64,000 nucleotides of DNA. It comes from Phaeobacter piscinae (GTDB taxonomy: Bacteria; Pseudomonadota; Alphaproteobacteria; Rhodobacterales; Rhodobacteraceae). A model generated the notes under the pieces. It searched no databases, had not been told where the DNA came from, and worked only from the letters and a program-made list of their open reading frames with translations. Below are positions 42,092-53,264 of this stretch, piece after piece; within the stretch, counting starts at the first letter, position 1; the number at the start of each line of letters is the position of its first letter. Both the position numbers and the translations under genes were made by a program. Where the stretch lies: the NCBI RefSeq assembly GCF_002407245.1, contig NZ_CP010681.1, positions 2,790,001 through 2,854,000 of the forward strand, read 5' to 3'.

Positions 42092-42268
42092 GGGGACCCC
42101 TCCCGACCTGTGTTCCTGCCCCTCAGTATAGGGTCACACCCCGGCTGCGCGACCCGGATCTTGCGCGAACAGCTGATTATGGGTCAGCAACCACAGGGTA
42201 ACGCTTCGCTCACCTAGCGCGGCTTTTCTGTTTGCGCCGACGAGACCTGCGCGGCATTAAGGTCCGCG

Positions 42269-42913
42269 ATGGCAAAGCAACTCGATTATCACACCCTGCG
42301 TGAGATCTTCACGCGGTTTCAGGCAGCGGATCCAGAACCCAAAGGGGAGCTGGAGCATGTCAACGTCTACACATTGGTGGTGGCGGTGGCACTGTCGGCA
42401 CAGGCTACGGATGCCGGCGTCAACAAGGCAACCCGCGCGCTGTTTCAGATCGCAGATACCCCGCAGAAAATGCTGGATCTGGGTGAAGAGGGGCTGACCG
42501 AACACATCAAAACCATTGGCCTATACCGTCAGAAGGCCAAGAACGTGATCAAGATGTCGCGCATTCTGGTCGAGGATTACGGCGGCGTGGTGCCCAATTC
42601 CCGCGCTGCCTTGCAATCGCTGCCCGGCGTCGGGCGCAAGACGGCAAATGTGGTTCTGAACATGTGGTGGCGCCAGCCCGCACAGGCGGTGGACACCCAT
42701 ATCTTTCGCGTTGGCAACCGCGCCGGCATTGCACCCGGCAAGGATGTCGATGCGGTCGAACGCGCCATCGAAGACAATATTCCGGCAGATTTTCAGCTCC
42801 ATGCCCATCATTGGCTGATCCTGCACGGACGCTACCATTGCAAAGCTCGCAAACCGATGTGCCCCACCTGCATCATCCGCGATCTCTGCCAGTTTGAGGA
42901 CAAAACTCTATGA
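42269..42913 (+). CDS. nth: Endonuclease III
   Basis: A 214-aa DNA glycosylase/AP lyase of base-excision repair for oxidised pyrimidines. The helix-hairpin-helix LPGVGRKTANVVLN carries the catalytic Lys, the catalytic Asp is in AVDTHIFRVGNR, and the C-terminal 4Fe-4S loop is C-x6-C-x2-C-x5-C (YHCKARKPMCPTCIIRDLC). Length is standard. It overlaps the downstream adenosine kinase by ATGA. Confidence 0.96.
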   Translation: MAKQLDYHTLREIFTRFQAADPEPKGELEHVNVYTLVVAVALSAQATDAGVNKATRALFQIADTPQKMLDLGEEGLTEHIKTIGLYRQKAKNVIKMSRILVEDYGGVVPNSRAALQSLPGVGRKTANVVLNMWWRQPAQAVDTHIFRVGNRAGIAPGKDVDAVERAIEDNIPADFQLHAHHWLILHGRYHCKARKPMCPTCIIRDLCQFEDKTL

Positions 42914-43899
42914 AAACCTACCAGCTCGTCGGGATCGGCAATGCCGTTGTGGACGTGATCAGCCAATGCGACGACAGCTTTCTGGAGCATATGGGCATTG
43001 AAAAGGGCATCATGCAGCTGATCGAACGCGATCGCGGCGAGGTGCTTTATGCAGCGATGCAGGAACGGGTACAGACGCCTGGCGGTTCGGTTGCGAACAC
43101 CATTGCAGGGGCTGGTGCCCTCGGGCTTGAGGCGGCGTTTATCGGCCGGGTTCATGATGACGCGCTGGGGCGGTTTTACGCGCAGGCGATGGCCGACGAT
43201 GGCGTCGATTTTGTGAACCCGCCGGTTGAGGGCGGTGAGCTGCCCACCTCGCGCTCAATGATCTTTGTCTCCAGCGATGGTGAGCGATCGATGAACACCT
43301 ATCTGGGCATCTCCTCCGAGTTGTCGTCGTCGGATGTGCCCGACGTGGTGTCAGGCAAGGCCCAGCTGATGTTCCTTGAGGGCTATCTGTTCGACAAGGA
43401 CAAGGGCAAGACCGCCTTCATGGAGGCGGCGCGGGACTGCCGCGAGGGTGGCGGCAAATGCGGCATCGCGATTTCCGATCCTTTCTGTGTGGAACGCCAC
43501 CGCGCCGATTTCCTGTCACTGATCGAAAACGATTTGGATTTCGTGATCGGCAATGAGGCCGAGATCAAATCCCTGTTTGAAACCGACGATCTGGAAGAGG
43601 CGCTGGCCAAGACCGCTGCCATCTGCCCGCTGGTGGTCTGCACCCGCTCCGGAGATGGGGTCACCGTGGTTGAGGGCGACACGCGCGTCTCAGTCCCGGT
43701 CGAACGGGTGGTGCCGGTGGATGCCACGGGGGCTGGCGATCAGTTTGCAGCCGGGTTCCTGTTTGGCATGGCCAAGGGGCTGGATATCGAGACCTGCGCC
43801 AAGATCGGCAATGTCTGCGCGGCTGAGGTGATCAGCCATATCGGCCCCCGCCCCAAAGCGGTGATGAGCCAGGTGCTGCGCCGCGAAGGGCTGATCTGA
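42910..43899 (+). CDS. Adenosine kinase (PfkB family)
   Basis: A 329-aa ribokinase-fold sugar kinase. GGSVANTIAGAGALGLEAAFIGRV gives the N-terminal PfkB signature and VDATGAGDQFAAGFLFGMAKG holds the catalytic Asp and anion hole. Overall similarity in sequence pattern is to bacterial adenosine kinases that make AMP from adenosine, rather than to fructokinases. It is coupled to nth and closed by a strong terminator. Other nucleoside or sugar substrates remain possible. Confidence 0.87.
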   Translation: MKTYQLVGIGNAVVDVISQCDDSFLEHMGIEKGIMQLIERDRGEVLYAAMQERVQTPGGSVANTIAGAGALGLEAAFIGRVHDDALGRFYAQAMADDGVDFVNPPVEGGELPTSRSMIFVSSDGERSMNTYLGISSELSSSDVPDVVSGKAQLMFLEGYLFDKDKGKTAFMEAARDCREGGGKCGIAISDPFCVERHRADFLSLIENDLDFVIGNEAEIKSLFETDDLEEALAKTAAICPLVVCTRSGDGVTVVEGDTRVSVPVERVVPVDATGAGDQFAAGFLFGMAKGLDIETCAKIGNVCAAEVISHIGPRPKAVMSQVLRREGLI

Positions 43900-43931
43900 G
43901 CCGGAAACTTACCCGCAGACCTGATAGCAAG

Positions 43932-43963
43932 GCCGCCCCGGAGTGATCGGGGGCGGCTTTTTT
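43932..43963 (+). terminator. Terminator of nth-adenosine kinase
   Basis: An 8-bp stem GCCGCCCC / GGGGCGGC with a 10-nt loop is followed by six T residues. Confidence 0.9.
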
Positions 43964-44008
43964 CATCGGGCACAACTTTGGCTGTGCCTGTTCGTGGGCT
44001 GGCCGGGA

Positions 44009-44497
44009 TCAGGCGTTGTCGGCGGAGGTCAGCGCCTTTGACAGCAGCTCGGTCAAAACCTTCTGCTCTTCCGCACCAAGACCATCAAGCAGGCGCGCCT
44101 GTGTGGCGACATGCGCCTCTACCACCTCATTGATCAGGCGCAGCCCCTCCGGGGTCAGCTCAATCAGAAAACCGCGACTGTCCTCGGGGTTGACGCTGCG
44201 CGCGACCAGCCCGGCATCCACCAGCCGGTCAATGCGGTTGGTCATGGTGCCCGAGGCCACCATTGTGGCCTGCAACAGATCCCCCGGCGACAGGCGATAC
44301 GGTGTCCCGGCGCGACGCAGGGTTGCCAACACATCGAATTTGGCGCCGTTCAGATCATAACGCGCCCAGGTTTTCTGCATTTCCTTTTGATAGGCCTGCG
44401 CCAATCGTCCAACCCGCCCGATCACGGCCATCGCCGATACATCAAGGTCGGGACGTTCCCGCTCCCATTGCTGGGTCACAAAATCTACATGGTCCAT
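44009..44497 (-). CDS. MarR-family transcriptional regulator
   Basis: A 162-aa winged-helix regulator: LNGAKFDVLATLRRAG, the recognition helix region LSPGDLLQATMVASGTMTNRIDRLVDAGLV, and the wing SVNPEDSRGFLIELTPEG. The frame is open far upstream, but the ATG at 44497 (protein MDHVDFVTQQWERERPD) fits MarR length. It is divergent from an EamA transporter, and two palindromes lie between them, so it probably represses both. The inducer is unknown. Confidence 0.92.
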   Translation of the reverse strand: MDHVDFVTQQWERERPDLDVSAMAVIGRVGRLAQAYQKEMQKTWARYDLNGAKFDVLATLRRAGTPYRLSPGDLLQATMVASGTMTNRIDRLVDAGLVARSVNPEDSRGFLIELTPEGLRLINEVVEAHVATQARLLDGLGAEEQKVLTELLSKALTSADNA

Positions 44498-44520
44498 GGC
44501 TCGTGTTTTATCGGATGATA

Positions 44521-44560
44521 TCTTGACGTCAAGAAAAACCATTCTATCTTGATGTCGAGA
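44521..44560. promoter_or_regulatory. Twin MarR operators
   Basis: TCTTGACGTCAAGA (44521-44534) is a perfect 14-bp palindrome; TCTTGATGTCGAGA (44547-44560) is the same with two changes. Their centres are 26 bp apart in the 81-nt gap between divergent marR-type and EamA genes. Confidence 0.75.
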
Positions 44561-44578
44561 AATCAAAAGGAGCCTGCC

Positions 44579-45448
44579 ATGCAGAGCCGCGATCTGATCC
44601 TTACTGCGCTGGCGCCCGTGATCTGGGGCAGCAGCTATATTGTCACCACCAGCCTGCTGCCGGGCCAGTCGCCGCTGCTGGTCGCCCTGTTGCGGGCCCT
44701 GCCTGCGGGGCTTTTGCTGATGCTGATGGTGCGGCAATTGCCGCCACTGAACTGGGTGCCACGGCTCTTGGTGCTGGGGGCGCTGAACTTCTCGATCTTC
44801 TGGAGCCTGCTGTTTGTCGCCGCCTACCGACTGCCCGGCGGGGTGGCCGCGACGCTGGGCGCTGTGCAGCCGCTGGTGGTGGTGTTTCTGTCGGCTTTGA
44901 TGCTGAAGACACCGGTGCGGATGGCGGCGGTTCTGGCGGCGGGCCTGAGCATCCTTGGCGTGGCGCTGCTGGTTCTGACGCCGAGTGCAGAGCTGGACGG
45001 GATCGGTGTTTTTGCGGGGCTCGCCGGGGCCATTGCGATGGCGGCTGGCGTGGTGCTGAGCCGCAAGTGGCAGCCGCCTGTGTCGCTGCTGACCTTCACC
45101 GCGTGGCAGTTGACGGCGGGCGGGCTGTTGCTGATCCCGGTCACCCTGTGGTCCCTGCCCGCCGTGCCGCAGCTGAGCGGCGAGAACTTGCTTGGGCTGG
45201 CCTATATGAGCCTGATTGGCGGCGCTGCGACCTATGTCCTGTGGTTTCGTGGCATTGCCCGGCTGGAACCATCGGTGGTGTCGCTTCTGGGGGTGCTCAG
45301 CCCGCTGTCTGCGGTGATCCTGGGCTGGGTGTTCCTTGGCGAGGTGCTGACGGCAAAACAGGCCATTGGCGCGGGCCTTGCGCTGTTCAGCCTGTGGCTG
45401 GGGCAAAGCGGTTTGCGCTGGCGCAGACGGCGGGTGGCCGGCGCCTAG
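44579..45448 (+). CDS. EamA/DMT-family transporter controlled by the MarR gene
   Basis: A 289-aa membrane protein with ten hydrophobic segments and two EamA domains; APVIWGSSYIVTTSLLPGQSP opens domain one and SLLGVLSPLSAVILGWVFLGE closes domain two. It is an export-type drug/metabolite transporter. The ATG at 44579 with AAAAGGAG is chosen over an in-frame ATG 30 nt earlier that lies inside the second operator. Divergence from a MarR regulator suggests inducible efflux of a toxic or waste compound. Confidence 0.9.
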   Translation: MQSRDLILTALAPVIWGSSYIVTTSLLPGQSPLLVALLRALPAGLLLMLMVRQLPPLNWVPRLLVLGALNFSIFWSLLFVAAYRLPGGVAATLGAVQPLVVVFLSALMLKTPVRMAAVLAAGLSILGVALLVLTPSAELDGIGVFAGLAGAIAMAAGVVLSRKWQPPVSLLTFTAWQLTAGGLLLIPVTLWSLPAVPQLSGENLLGLAYMSLIGGAATYVLWFRGIARLEPSVVSLLGVLSPLSAVILGWVFLGEVLTAKQAIGAGLALFSLWLGQSGLRWRRRRVAGA

Positions 45449-45471
45449 CCCGCCACCAAACTGGCTGCGCG

Positions 45472-45987
45472 TTAACGTTCGGACCAGGGGGTGCAGGATT
45501 TGCCCGCGTGGCAGGCCAGCACCTCATCTCGGGCGGCACCATCGGTGCCCCCGAAGCCAAAGCCGCCACAGGGATCCATCCGCAGGACATAGCCATCCGC
45601 GCGCTCTTCCAGAAACGCCAGATAGTTCACGCCATCTGCTGCGCCAGCACACCACGGCCCAAAGCAGAGGATTTCCAATGTGATGCCCAGATCAACGTCT
45701 TTTGAAAACCCCTGCGCCGTCATCAGCTTGCCCTCAATCTGCGCTGGAATCAGACTGCGCGGCGGCGCGTCATTGGGATTGTCCTGCGGGGCCTTGGGCA
45801 ACGCGCCCTCGTCAAAGCTGAGCACGCCCTCGACAACGATATAGCTCTTGTCGGATTTCGCGGCCTCAAGATAGGCGTCCGACGGCCCCCAGGGCAGACA
45901 GCTGAGGGCGGATGCAGGTCCCGCCAAGGTCGCGATGAGTGCGACGGAGATGACAGCTGGCGCGATAAGCGTGCGAAGAGGTGGCAT
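45472..45987 (-). CDS. Secreted protein of unknown function
   Basis: A 171-aa protein with a clear signal peptide (LIAPAVISVALIATLAGPASA, cleaved before LSCLPWG). The mature part has six Cys (SCLPWGP, EILCFGPWC, DPCGGFG, LACHAGKSC), probably paired in the periplasm. I do not recognise a family. AAAGGACA precedes the ATG at 45987. It is downstream of rppH on the same strand, 39 nt away, with no further functional clue. Confidence 0.75.
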   Translation of the reverse strand: MPPLRTLIAPAVISVALIATLAGPASALSCLPWGPSDAYLEAAKSDKSYIVVEGVLSFDEGALPKAPQDNPNDAPPRSLIPAQIEGKLMTAQGFSKDVDLGITLEILCFGPWCAGAADGVNYLAFLEERADGYVLRMDPCGGFGFGGTDGAARDEVLACHAGKSCTPWSER

Positions 45988-46026
45988 CAGGCTGTCCTTT
46001 GTCAGACGCAAGTTGGGTCCGAACCA

Positions 46027-48695
<2,669 letters not shown>

Positions 48696-48723
48696 CCCCT
48701 GCGAAATAGTGAAACGATGCCCT

Positions 48724-48754
48724 CCCCCTCCCCGTGCCTGCGGGGTGGGGGTTT
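48724..48754 (+). terminator. Terminator of fadH
   Basis: CCCCCTCCCCG / CGGGGTGGGGG pairs with one T-T mismatch around a 6-nt loop, followed by TTT. Confidence 0.7.
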
Positions 48755-48846
48755 CTGTCTGGAACCCTGCGCGCCCCCTTTGCGTTTTCTTCGTGAACGG
48801 CGCCGCCTTTGCGGCGTCATATGTTGACGACAGACAGGAGTTTCCC

Positions 48847-49398
48847 ATGCCCCGTATCAGTGACGCCAAAATCCTGATGATTGCCACCGATGGTTTTGAA
48901 CAGTCCGAACTGGAATTTCCCCGCGATCAGCTGCGAGTCAAAGGCGCCGAAGTCGCGGTTGCCAGTTTGGACGGCAAGCCGATCAAGGGCTGGGAGGGCG
49001 ACGATTGGGGCCGCGAGGCCGAAGCCGATCTGGCGTTGGAGGCTGTGCGGGTTGAAGACTATGACGCGCTTGTTCTGCCCGGCGGCCAGATCAACCCGGA
49101 TGTCTTGCGGATCAATGACGATGTGATCGAGCTGATCAACGGTTTCTACGATCAAGGCAAAGTCATCGCCGCGATCTGCCATGCGCCCTGGCTCCTGATC
49201 GAGGCTGGGGTCGTCAAGGGCCGTACCATGACGTCGTTCCAGTCTATCAAAACCGATATGATCAACGCCGGGGCCGATTGGCAGGACAGCGAAGTGGTGG
49301 CCGACGCAGGCATCGTGACCAGCCGTAATCCCGATGATCTGAAGGCCTTCGTCAGCAAGATTGTCGAGGAAATCGAAGAAGGCCAACACGCGCGCTGA
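48847..49398 (+). CDS. DJ-1/PfpI-family protein
   Basis: A 183-aa class I glutamine-amidotransferase-like protein. DGFEQSELEFPRDQLRVKGAEV is the PfpI N-terminal pattern with the conserved Glu, and the nucleophile Cys sits in VIAAICHAPWLLIEAG followed by the KGRTMTSF stretch. Members are deglycases, proteases or stress chaperones; the exact activity is debated in the family. AGGAG stands 6 nt before the ATG. A hairpin follows the stop. Confidence 0.9.
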   Translation: MPRISDAKILMIATDGFEQSELEFPRDQLRVKGAEVAVASLDGKPIKGWEGDDWGREAEADLALEAVRVEDYDALVLPGGQINPDVLRINDDVIELINGFYDQGKVIAAICHAPWLLIEAGVVKGRTMTSFQSIKTDMINAGADWQDSEVVADAGIVTSRNPDDLKAFVSKIVEEIEEGQHAR

Positions 49399-49428
49399 TC
49401 CGACGACAGATCAAACGTCTACCTCTAC

Positions 49429-49457
49429 AAAGGCCCCGGTACGGCACCGGGGTCTTT
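49429..49457. terminator. Bidirectional hairpin between convergent genes
   Basis: AAAGGCCCCGGT / ACCGGGGTCTTT pairs with a single mismatch around ACGGC. A-runs on one side and T-runs on the other suit termination in both directions. Confidence 0.75.
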
Positions 49458-49467
49458 GCCGTACCGA

Positions 49468-49866
49468 TCAGGGGCGGCGCAGACCACCACAGCTGAGGCA
49501 GTTCTTGTCGTCCGGCAAAGTGACCCGATCAACAAGTACGGTGATGGCATGATCTCTGGAGGCGGTGCCTCCGCGGCGCAGATCAATCTGGTGGATCCCG
49601 GTTGGCATATCCAACGTCAGACGGACTCCGCCCATCGGCAATGTCTCGGGACTGAAAGCAGCGCCATCAATATAGAGGTGATATGCGCCCTCTTCCGGCA
49701 GTTGGAGTTCAACTGTCACGGGAGAGGAGACGATGTCCCCGTCACGGGGCGACAGGATCGCCGCGCCGCCCTCTTGCGCTCCTGCCATGCCCACGAGTGA
49801 GGTGACGAAGACCATGCCGATCACCGCATAGTCCCAGCGGCATAATTTGCGCAGCTGGTGTTTCAC
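49468..49866 (-). CDS. Secreted DUF4399-related small protein
   Basis: A 132-aa protein starting at GTG, coupled to the ABM-like gene by GTGA. After a signal segment (IGMVFVTSLVGMAGA) it carries ILSPRDGDIVSSPVTVELQLP, YHLYIDGAAF and TGIHQIDLR, the same layout as the DUF4399 protein three genes upstream (FVTPKDGEVVSAPVTVVFGL, HHLLIDRP, GEHTLQLV). A C-terminal CLSCGG pair could bind metal or form a disulfide. It looks like a shortened paralogue within one operon. Function unknown. Confidence 0.7.
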   Translation of the reverse strand: MKHQLRKLCRWDYAVIGMVFVTSLVGMAGAQEGGAAILSPRDGDIVSSPVTVELQLPEEGAYHLYIDGAAFSPETLPMGGVRLTLDMPTGIHQIDLRRGGTASRDHAITVLVDRVTLPDDKNCLSCGGLRRP

Positions 49867-50219
49867 GTGGCAACAGGATCATGGACGGCGCGGGCATCGG
49901 CGGGGGCCTCATCACGGTTGGTCATACCATAGTCACGCAACACGCCTGCCACCCGCAGACGGTAGTCGCTGAATACGGCCTCCCTGCCCTCCGTCTGCCC
50001 GGCGCGGTGGGCGCTAAGGCAGCGCCAGTTGGCGACCGCGTCCTCGTTTTCCCAGAAGGAGAGCGACAGAAGTTTGCCCGGTGTGGTGAGGCTCTGGAAC
50101 CGTTCGACCGAGATAAACCCCTCAATCTCCTGCAGCAGGGGTTTCAGATCGGCAGCGATCTCCAGATAACGGCCCTTGGCCCCGTCCTTGATTTCAACCT
50201 CGAAGATAACGGCAATCAT
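49863..50219 (-). CDS. Antibiotic biosynthesis monooxygenase (ABM) domain protein
   Basis: A 118-aa ferredoxin-like-fold protein: IAVIFEVEIKDGAKGRYLEIAADLKPLLQEIEGFISVERF and LLSLSFWENEDAVANWR are typical of the ABM family. It overlaps the NIPSNAP gene upstream and the DUF4399-related gene downstream by 4 nt each. ABM proteins include heme-degrading and cofactor-free monooxygenases; nothing here fixes the substrate. Confidence 0.87.
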   Translation of the reverse strand: MIAVIFEVEIKDGAKGRYLEIAADLKPLLQEIEGFISVERFQSLTTPGKLLSLSFWENEDAVANWRCLSAHRAGQTEGREAVFSDYRLRVAGVLRDYGMTNRDEAPADARAVHDPVAT

Positions 50220-50539
50220 CCTGTGGATCCTTCCGGGTCGGAGACTTTTTTCAGCCAGGTGCGGTCCTCACGCAGGATAAAGCGGCGTTCCTGAGCGAAG
50301 GCATAGTTCTCGCGCCCCAGCGGATCCGCCGCCAGCCGCTCGCGGTAGGCTTCGTATTCGGCAAGGTTTGCCACATTATAGATGCCATAAGCCAGCGTTG
50401 ATGAGCCTTCGTGCGGGGCATAATACCCGATCAGATTGGCGCCGCAGCGCGGGATCGCCTGCCCCCAGTTGCGGGCATAGGTGGCGAAATCGTCCCGTTT
50501 GGTGGGGTCAATATGATAGCGGATGACACAGGTGAGCAT
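50216..50539 (-). CDS. NIPSNAP-family protein
   Basis: A 107-aa dimeric alpha/beta-barrel-type protein: MLTCVIRYHIDPTKRDDFATYARNW opens it, and IGYYAPHEGSSTLAYGIYNVANLAEYEAYRERL follows, both NIPSNAP features. The ATG at 50539 has AAAGGACG upstream. It is structurally related to the ABM protein encoded just downstream; two such proteins side by side may form a heteromer. Function unknown. Confidence 0.85.
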   Translation of the reverse strand: MLTCVIRYHIDPTKRDDFATYARNWGQAIPRCGANLIGYYAPHEGSSTLAYGIYNVANLAEYEAYRERLAADPLGRENYAFAQERRFILREDRTWLKKVSDPEGSTG

Positions 50540-50637
50540 CAGGGGCGTCCTTTCTTGGAAAATACGCCCCCGATCTAGCAGGCAGGATCTGGGGATTGCT
50601 TCGCCCTGCACCGAAGTGTCCCACCTACCTTACAGGC

Positions 50638-51093
50638 CTATTCGACCTTGATGGTGATCACTTCTGAGATGATGGGTGTCGAATGTGGGACGTGACCGTA
50701 GTCGCCCATCACCAGCTGCAGCGTATGCTCTCCCGGCGCCAGATCCAGCGTGGTTTCGGTCTGTCCGCCACCAAAATGAATGTGGTTTTCATCCGATGGC
50801 AGGCCGTAGGATAGTTCATCCGCACCGTCTTCGCCCTCCCCCAGTGGCGGGCGGTCGATCAGCAGGTGGTGATGGCCGGTGTTTTCTTTCTCAGTCCCGG
50901 CCGGTGCCACCCCCATGCCCCGCAGGCCAAAGACCACGGTTACCGGCGCAGACACCACCTCACCATCCTTGGGGGTCACGAAATAGACCTCTGCCCCCTC
51001 CGGCGCCGGGGTTTCGCCACCCGCAACGGCCGCAGAGACGGGCAAGGCGCAAGCCACCACAGCCGCCAGTGTGGATCTGATCATCGCATTCAT
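50638..51093 (-). CDS. DUF4399-domain secreted protein
   Basis: A 151-aa periplasmic protein. A signal peptide (STLAAVVACALPVSAAVA) precedes the DUF4399 domain: VYFVTPKDGEVVSAPVTVVFGLRGMGVAPAGTE, GHHHLLIDRPPL, DENHIHFGGGQTETTLDLAPGEHTLQL. The HHH and HIHFGGGQ histidine clusters suggest metal binding. GGAGGA precedes the ATG at 51093. It leads a leftward group with NIPSNAP, ABM and a second DUF4399-like gene and is divergent from a LysR regulator, which probably controls it. Confidence 0.85.
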   Translation of the reverse strand: MNAMIRSTLAAVVACALPVSAAVAGGETPAPEGAEVYFVTPKDGEVVSAPVTVVFGLRGMGVAPAGTEKENTGHHHLLIDRPPLGEGEDGADELSYGLPSDENHIHFGGGQTETTLDLAPGEHTLQLVMGDYGHVPHSTPIISEVITIKVE

Positions 51094-51269
51094 AAGATGT
51101 CCTCCCATTGACATAACCTCTTTCAACATAGGGGAAGCGGGCGGGTTTTCGATCTTCCGTCGCGCGGGCAGGTGTTTCCAGCTGGTAAACTATGGATGAA
51201 TAACCTCGCAATTATCCCATCCCTGCCCCGTTCTTGCCCGATTTCACCGCGAAAAATAGGGGAACACGG

Positions 51270-52196
51270 ATGGATAAGGACGCGAGTGCTATGGATCGAC
51301 TGACCGAAATGGAGGCCTTTGCCAATGTGGTGGATCAGGGCGGATTCACCGATGCGGCCAAGAAGATGGGGATCTCCAAATCGGCGGTGTCCAAACATGT
51401 GTCCAGCCTTGAGGCCCGTCTTGGCGCGCGGCTGCTGAACCGGACCACGCGGCGGGTGTCCCCCACAGAAATCGGCCTCGCCTATTACGACCGGGCGCGC
51501 CGGGTGCTGAATGATGCCGGGGAGGCGGATGCGCTGGTGACCTCGATGCAATCTGCGCCTTCGGGACTGTTGCGGATCTCTGTTGCGACGGATTTTGGCG
51601 TCAACCACCTGTCGCCCGTGTTGTCGGATTTCCTGCGCGATTTCCCCGATATCACCGTCAATATGGTGCTGAACAACCGCTATGTGGAGCTGATCTCTGA
51701 AGGGTTCGACATGGCGCTGCGCATTGGTGAGCTGGAAGACAGCTCCCTGCGGGCGCGTAAGCTGACCGAGACCACCAAACGGATGATCGCCTCTCCTGCC
51801 TATCTGGAGAAATTCGGCCGCCCTCAGAAGATCGACGATCTGAACATGCACAAGCTGCTGCATTATTCCAACCAATCGAGTGGCAGCATGTGGAAGATCA
51901 CTGCGCCGTCCGGCGAAAAGCGGCAGGTGCGGACCTCCGGCTGGCTGTCAGTGAATGACGGACAATCGTTGCTGAATGCGGCAATCTCCGGTCTGGGGAT
52001 CGCCTATCTGCCGAGCTACCTTTATTCAGATGCCATGGCCGAAGGGCTGGTTGAGGACGTCATGCCCTCACTGCCAATGGAGACCCAAGGCATCTATGCG
52101 GTCTACCCTCCTGGCCGCTTCACCCAACCCAAGGTGCGGGCCTTTATCGACTTCCTCGCCAATGCCTTTGCCGACAAGGATGGCATCACCTGGTGA
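51270..52196 (+). CDS. LysR-family transcriptional regulator
   Basis: A 308-aa LTTR. The HTH is in MEAFANVVDQGGFTDAAKKMGISKSAVSKHVSSLEARLGARLLNRTTRRV; the substrate-binding domain follows from about residue 95 (GLLRISVATDFGVNHLSPVLSDFLRDFPDI). It is divergent from the DUF4399 operon, the classical LTTR layout. The ATG at 51270 (GGGGA upstream) or an internal one at 51291 may be used. Inducer unknown. Confidence 0.92.
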   Translation: MDKDASAMDRLTEMEAFANVVDQGGFTDAAKKMGISKSAVSKHVSSLEARLGARLLNRTTRRVSPTEIGLAYYDRARRVLNDAGEADALVTSMQSAPSGLLRISVATDFGVNHLSPVLSDFLRDFPDITVNMVLNNRYVELISEGFDMALRIGELEDSSLRARKLTETTKRMIASPAYLEKFGRPQKIDDLNMHKLLHYSNQSSGSMWKITAPSGEKRQVRTSGWLSVNDGQSLLNAAISGLGIAYLPSYLYSDAMAEGLVEDVMPSLPMETQGIYAVYPPGRFTQPKVRAFIDFLANAFADKDGITW

Positions 52197-52222
52197 GGCG
52201 CGCCTCTTTGGGATTGGACAGG

Positions 52223-52245
52223 ACCCGGCCGTTGTGCCGGGTTTT
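52223..52245 (+). terminator. Terminator of the LysR gene
   Basis: A perfect 7-bp stem ACCCGGC / GCCGGGT with loop CGTTGT is followed by a short T-run (TTTTC). Confidence 0.8.
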
Positions 52246-52283
52246 CTGTATCTGTCCGACAGGCTGAGCGGGACCGCACCACA

Positions 52284-53264
52284 TCAGCGTCTGATCAGCA
52301 CCACCTCAACCCGGCGATTGGCCTCGCGCCCCTCTGGGGTGAGGTTGGTGGTCAGTGGCGCCATGAACCCGGCCCCGGCTACGGAAATCCTCGCAGGGTT
52401 CAGGGCGCTATCGGCTAGCAAGCGGCGACGAACCGCATCGGCGCGGCGTTCAGAAATCGCAATATTCTGCGCCAGCGACCCCACCGTATCGGTATGACCC
52501 ACCAAGAGCACATCGAAATCCGGGTTCTGACTCAGGAACTCTGCGAGCGCCGTAAGGCTGTCATAAGGTTTGGCCCCCAGTGTCACGGCGCCAGTTTCGA
52601 ACTCCAGGTCCGCCAGCACGGCCCGCCCATTGCGGCGCAACCCGGTGATCAGCTCTGCCGCGCCAATGAGTGGCAGCGCAGCAGTCGGGGCTGCGTCGGA
52701 GCCGCCGTCTGCCGGGCTGGTGCCATCGGTGATGACCGGCGCGCTGTCCCCTTCAGGCGTGACCTCGATCACCTGCACAAAGGTGGCGTTGCCGGAGCGC
52801 GAGACCAAGAGCGTAACGATGCGCCCATCGGGATGTTCCGCCGAGACAAAGCTGTAGTTGCTGACATCGACGGTCATGTCCGGGGCGGGGATCACCTCAA
52901 TATCGAAGCGGAAATCAAAGCCGCCGCAGCTGCGCGCAGGGCATTGATAAAGCAGCTCATACCCGGCCGCGACCAACTGTGCGCGGAGCGGTGCCAGTAT
53001 CTGCAACACTGTGGAATCGCCGGACACACGCCAACTGCGGCGCAGGATCTGCCCCTCGACCTGGCGTTCGGGCACACCGTCGTCGCTGGCGGGGCCCAGC
53101 GGCACTGCATAGCTGCCAAGGGCGGTGGCGCGCTCGGCCAGCTGGCGCGCGCCGGCGGGCAGATTGATCCCCTGTGCGGCGACACCCAACGGCAGGCCTG
53201 CGCAAAACAGGCCCGCCAGAACAGGCGCCAGCCAGCGGCTGGTCAGAACGGCGCGACGGATCAC
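52284..53264 (-). CDS. OmpA-domain secreted protein
   Basis: A 326-aa protein starting at GTG, coupled to the upstream AhpD-like gene (GTGA). Signal peptide (VLAGLFCAGLPLGVAA) then a ~180-residue domain of unknown type with a Cys pair (YQCPARSCGGFDF), a Pro/Ala/Asp-rich linker, and a C-terminal OmpA peptidoglycan-binding domain (VLLVGHTDTVGSLAQNIAISERRADAVRRRL; NRRVEVVLIRR). It likely links the outer membrane or periplasm to the wall. The GTG start is supported by the overlap and by the signal peptide that follows. Confidence 0.88.
   Translation of the reverse strand: MIRRAVLTSRWLAPVLAGLFCAGLPLGVAAQGINLPAGARQLAERATALGSYAVPLGPASDDGVPERQVEGQILRRSWRVSGDSTVLQILAPLRAQLVAAGYELLYQCPARSCGGFDFRFDIEVIPAPDMTVDVSNYSFVSAEHPDGRIVTLLVSRSGNATFVQVIEVTPEGDSAPVITDGTSPADGGSDAAPTAALPLIGAAELITGLRRNGRAVLADLEFETGAVTLGAKPYDSLTALAEFLSQNPDFDVLLVGHTDTVGSLAQNIAISERRADAVRRRLLADSALNPARISVAGAGFMAPLTTNLTPEGREANRRVEVVLIRR

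Noticed and set aside
44498-45406. Long N-terminal extension of the MarR-type gene
   Set aside because: It runs antisense through the EamA gene and is Gln/Arg/His-rich; the MarR domain is complete from 44497.
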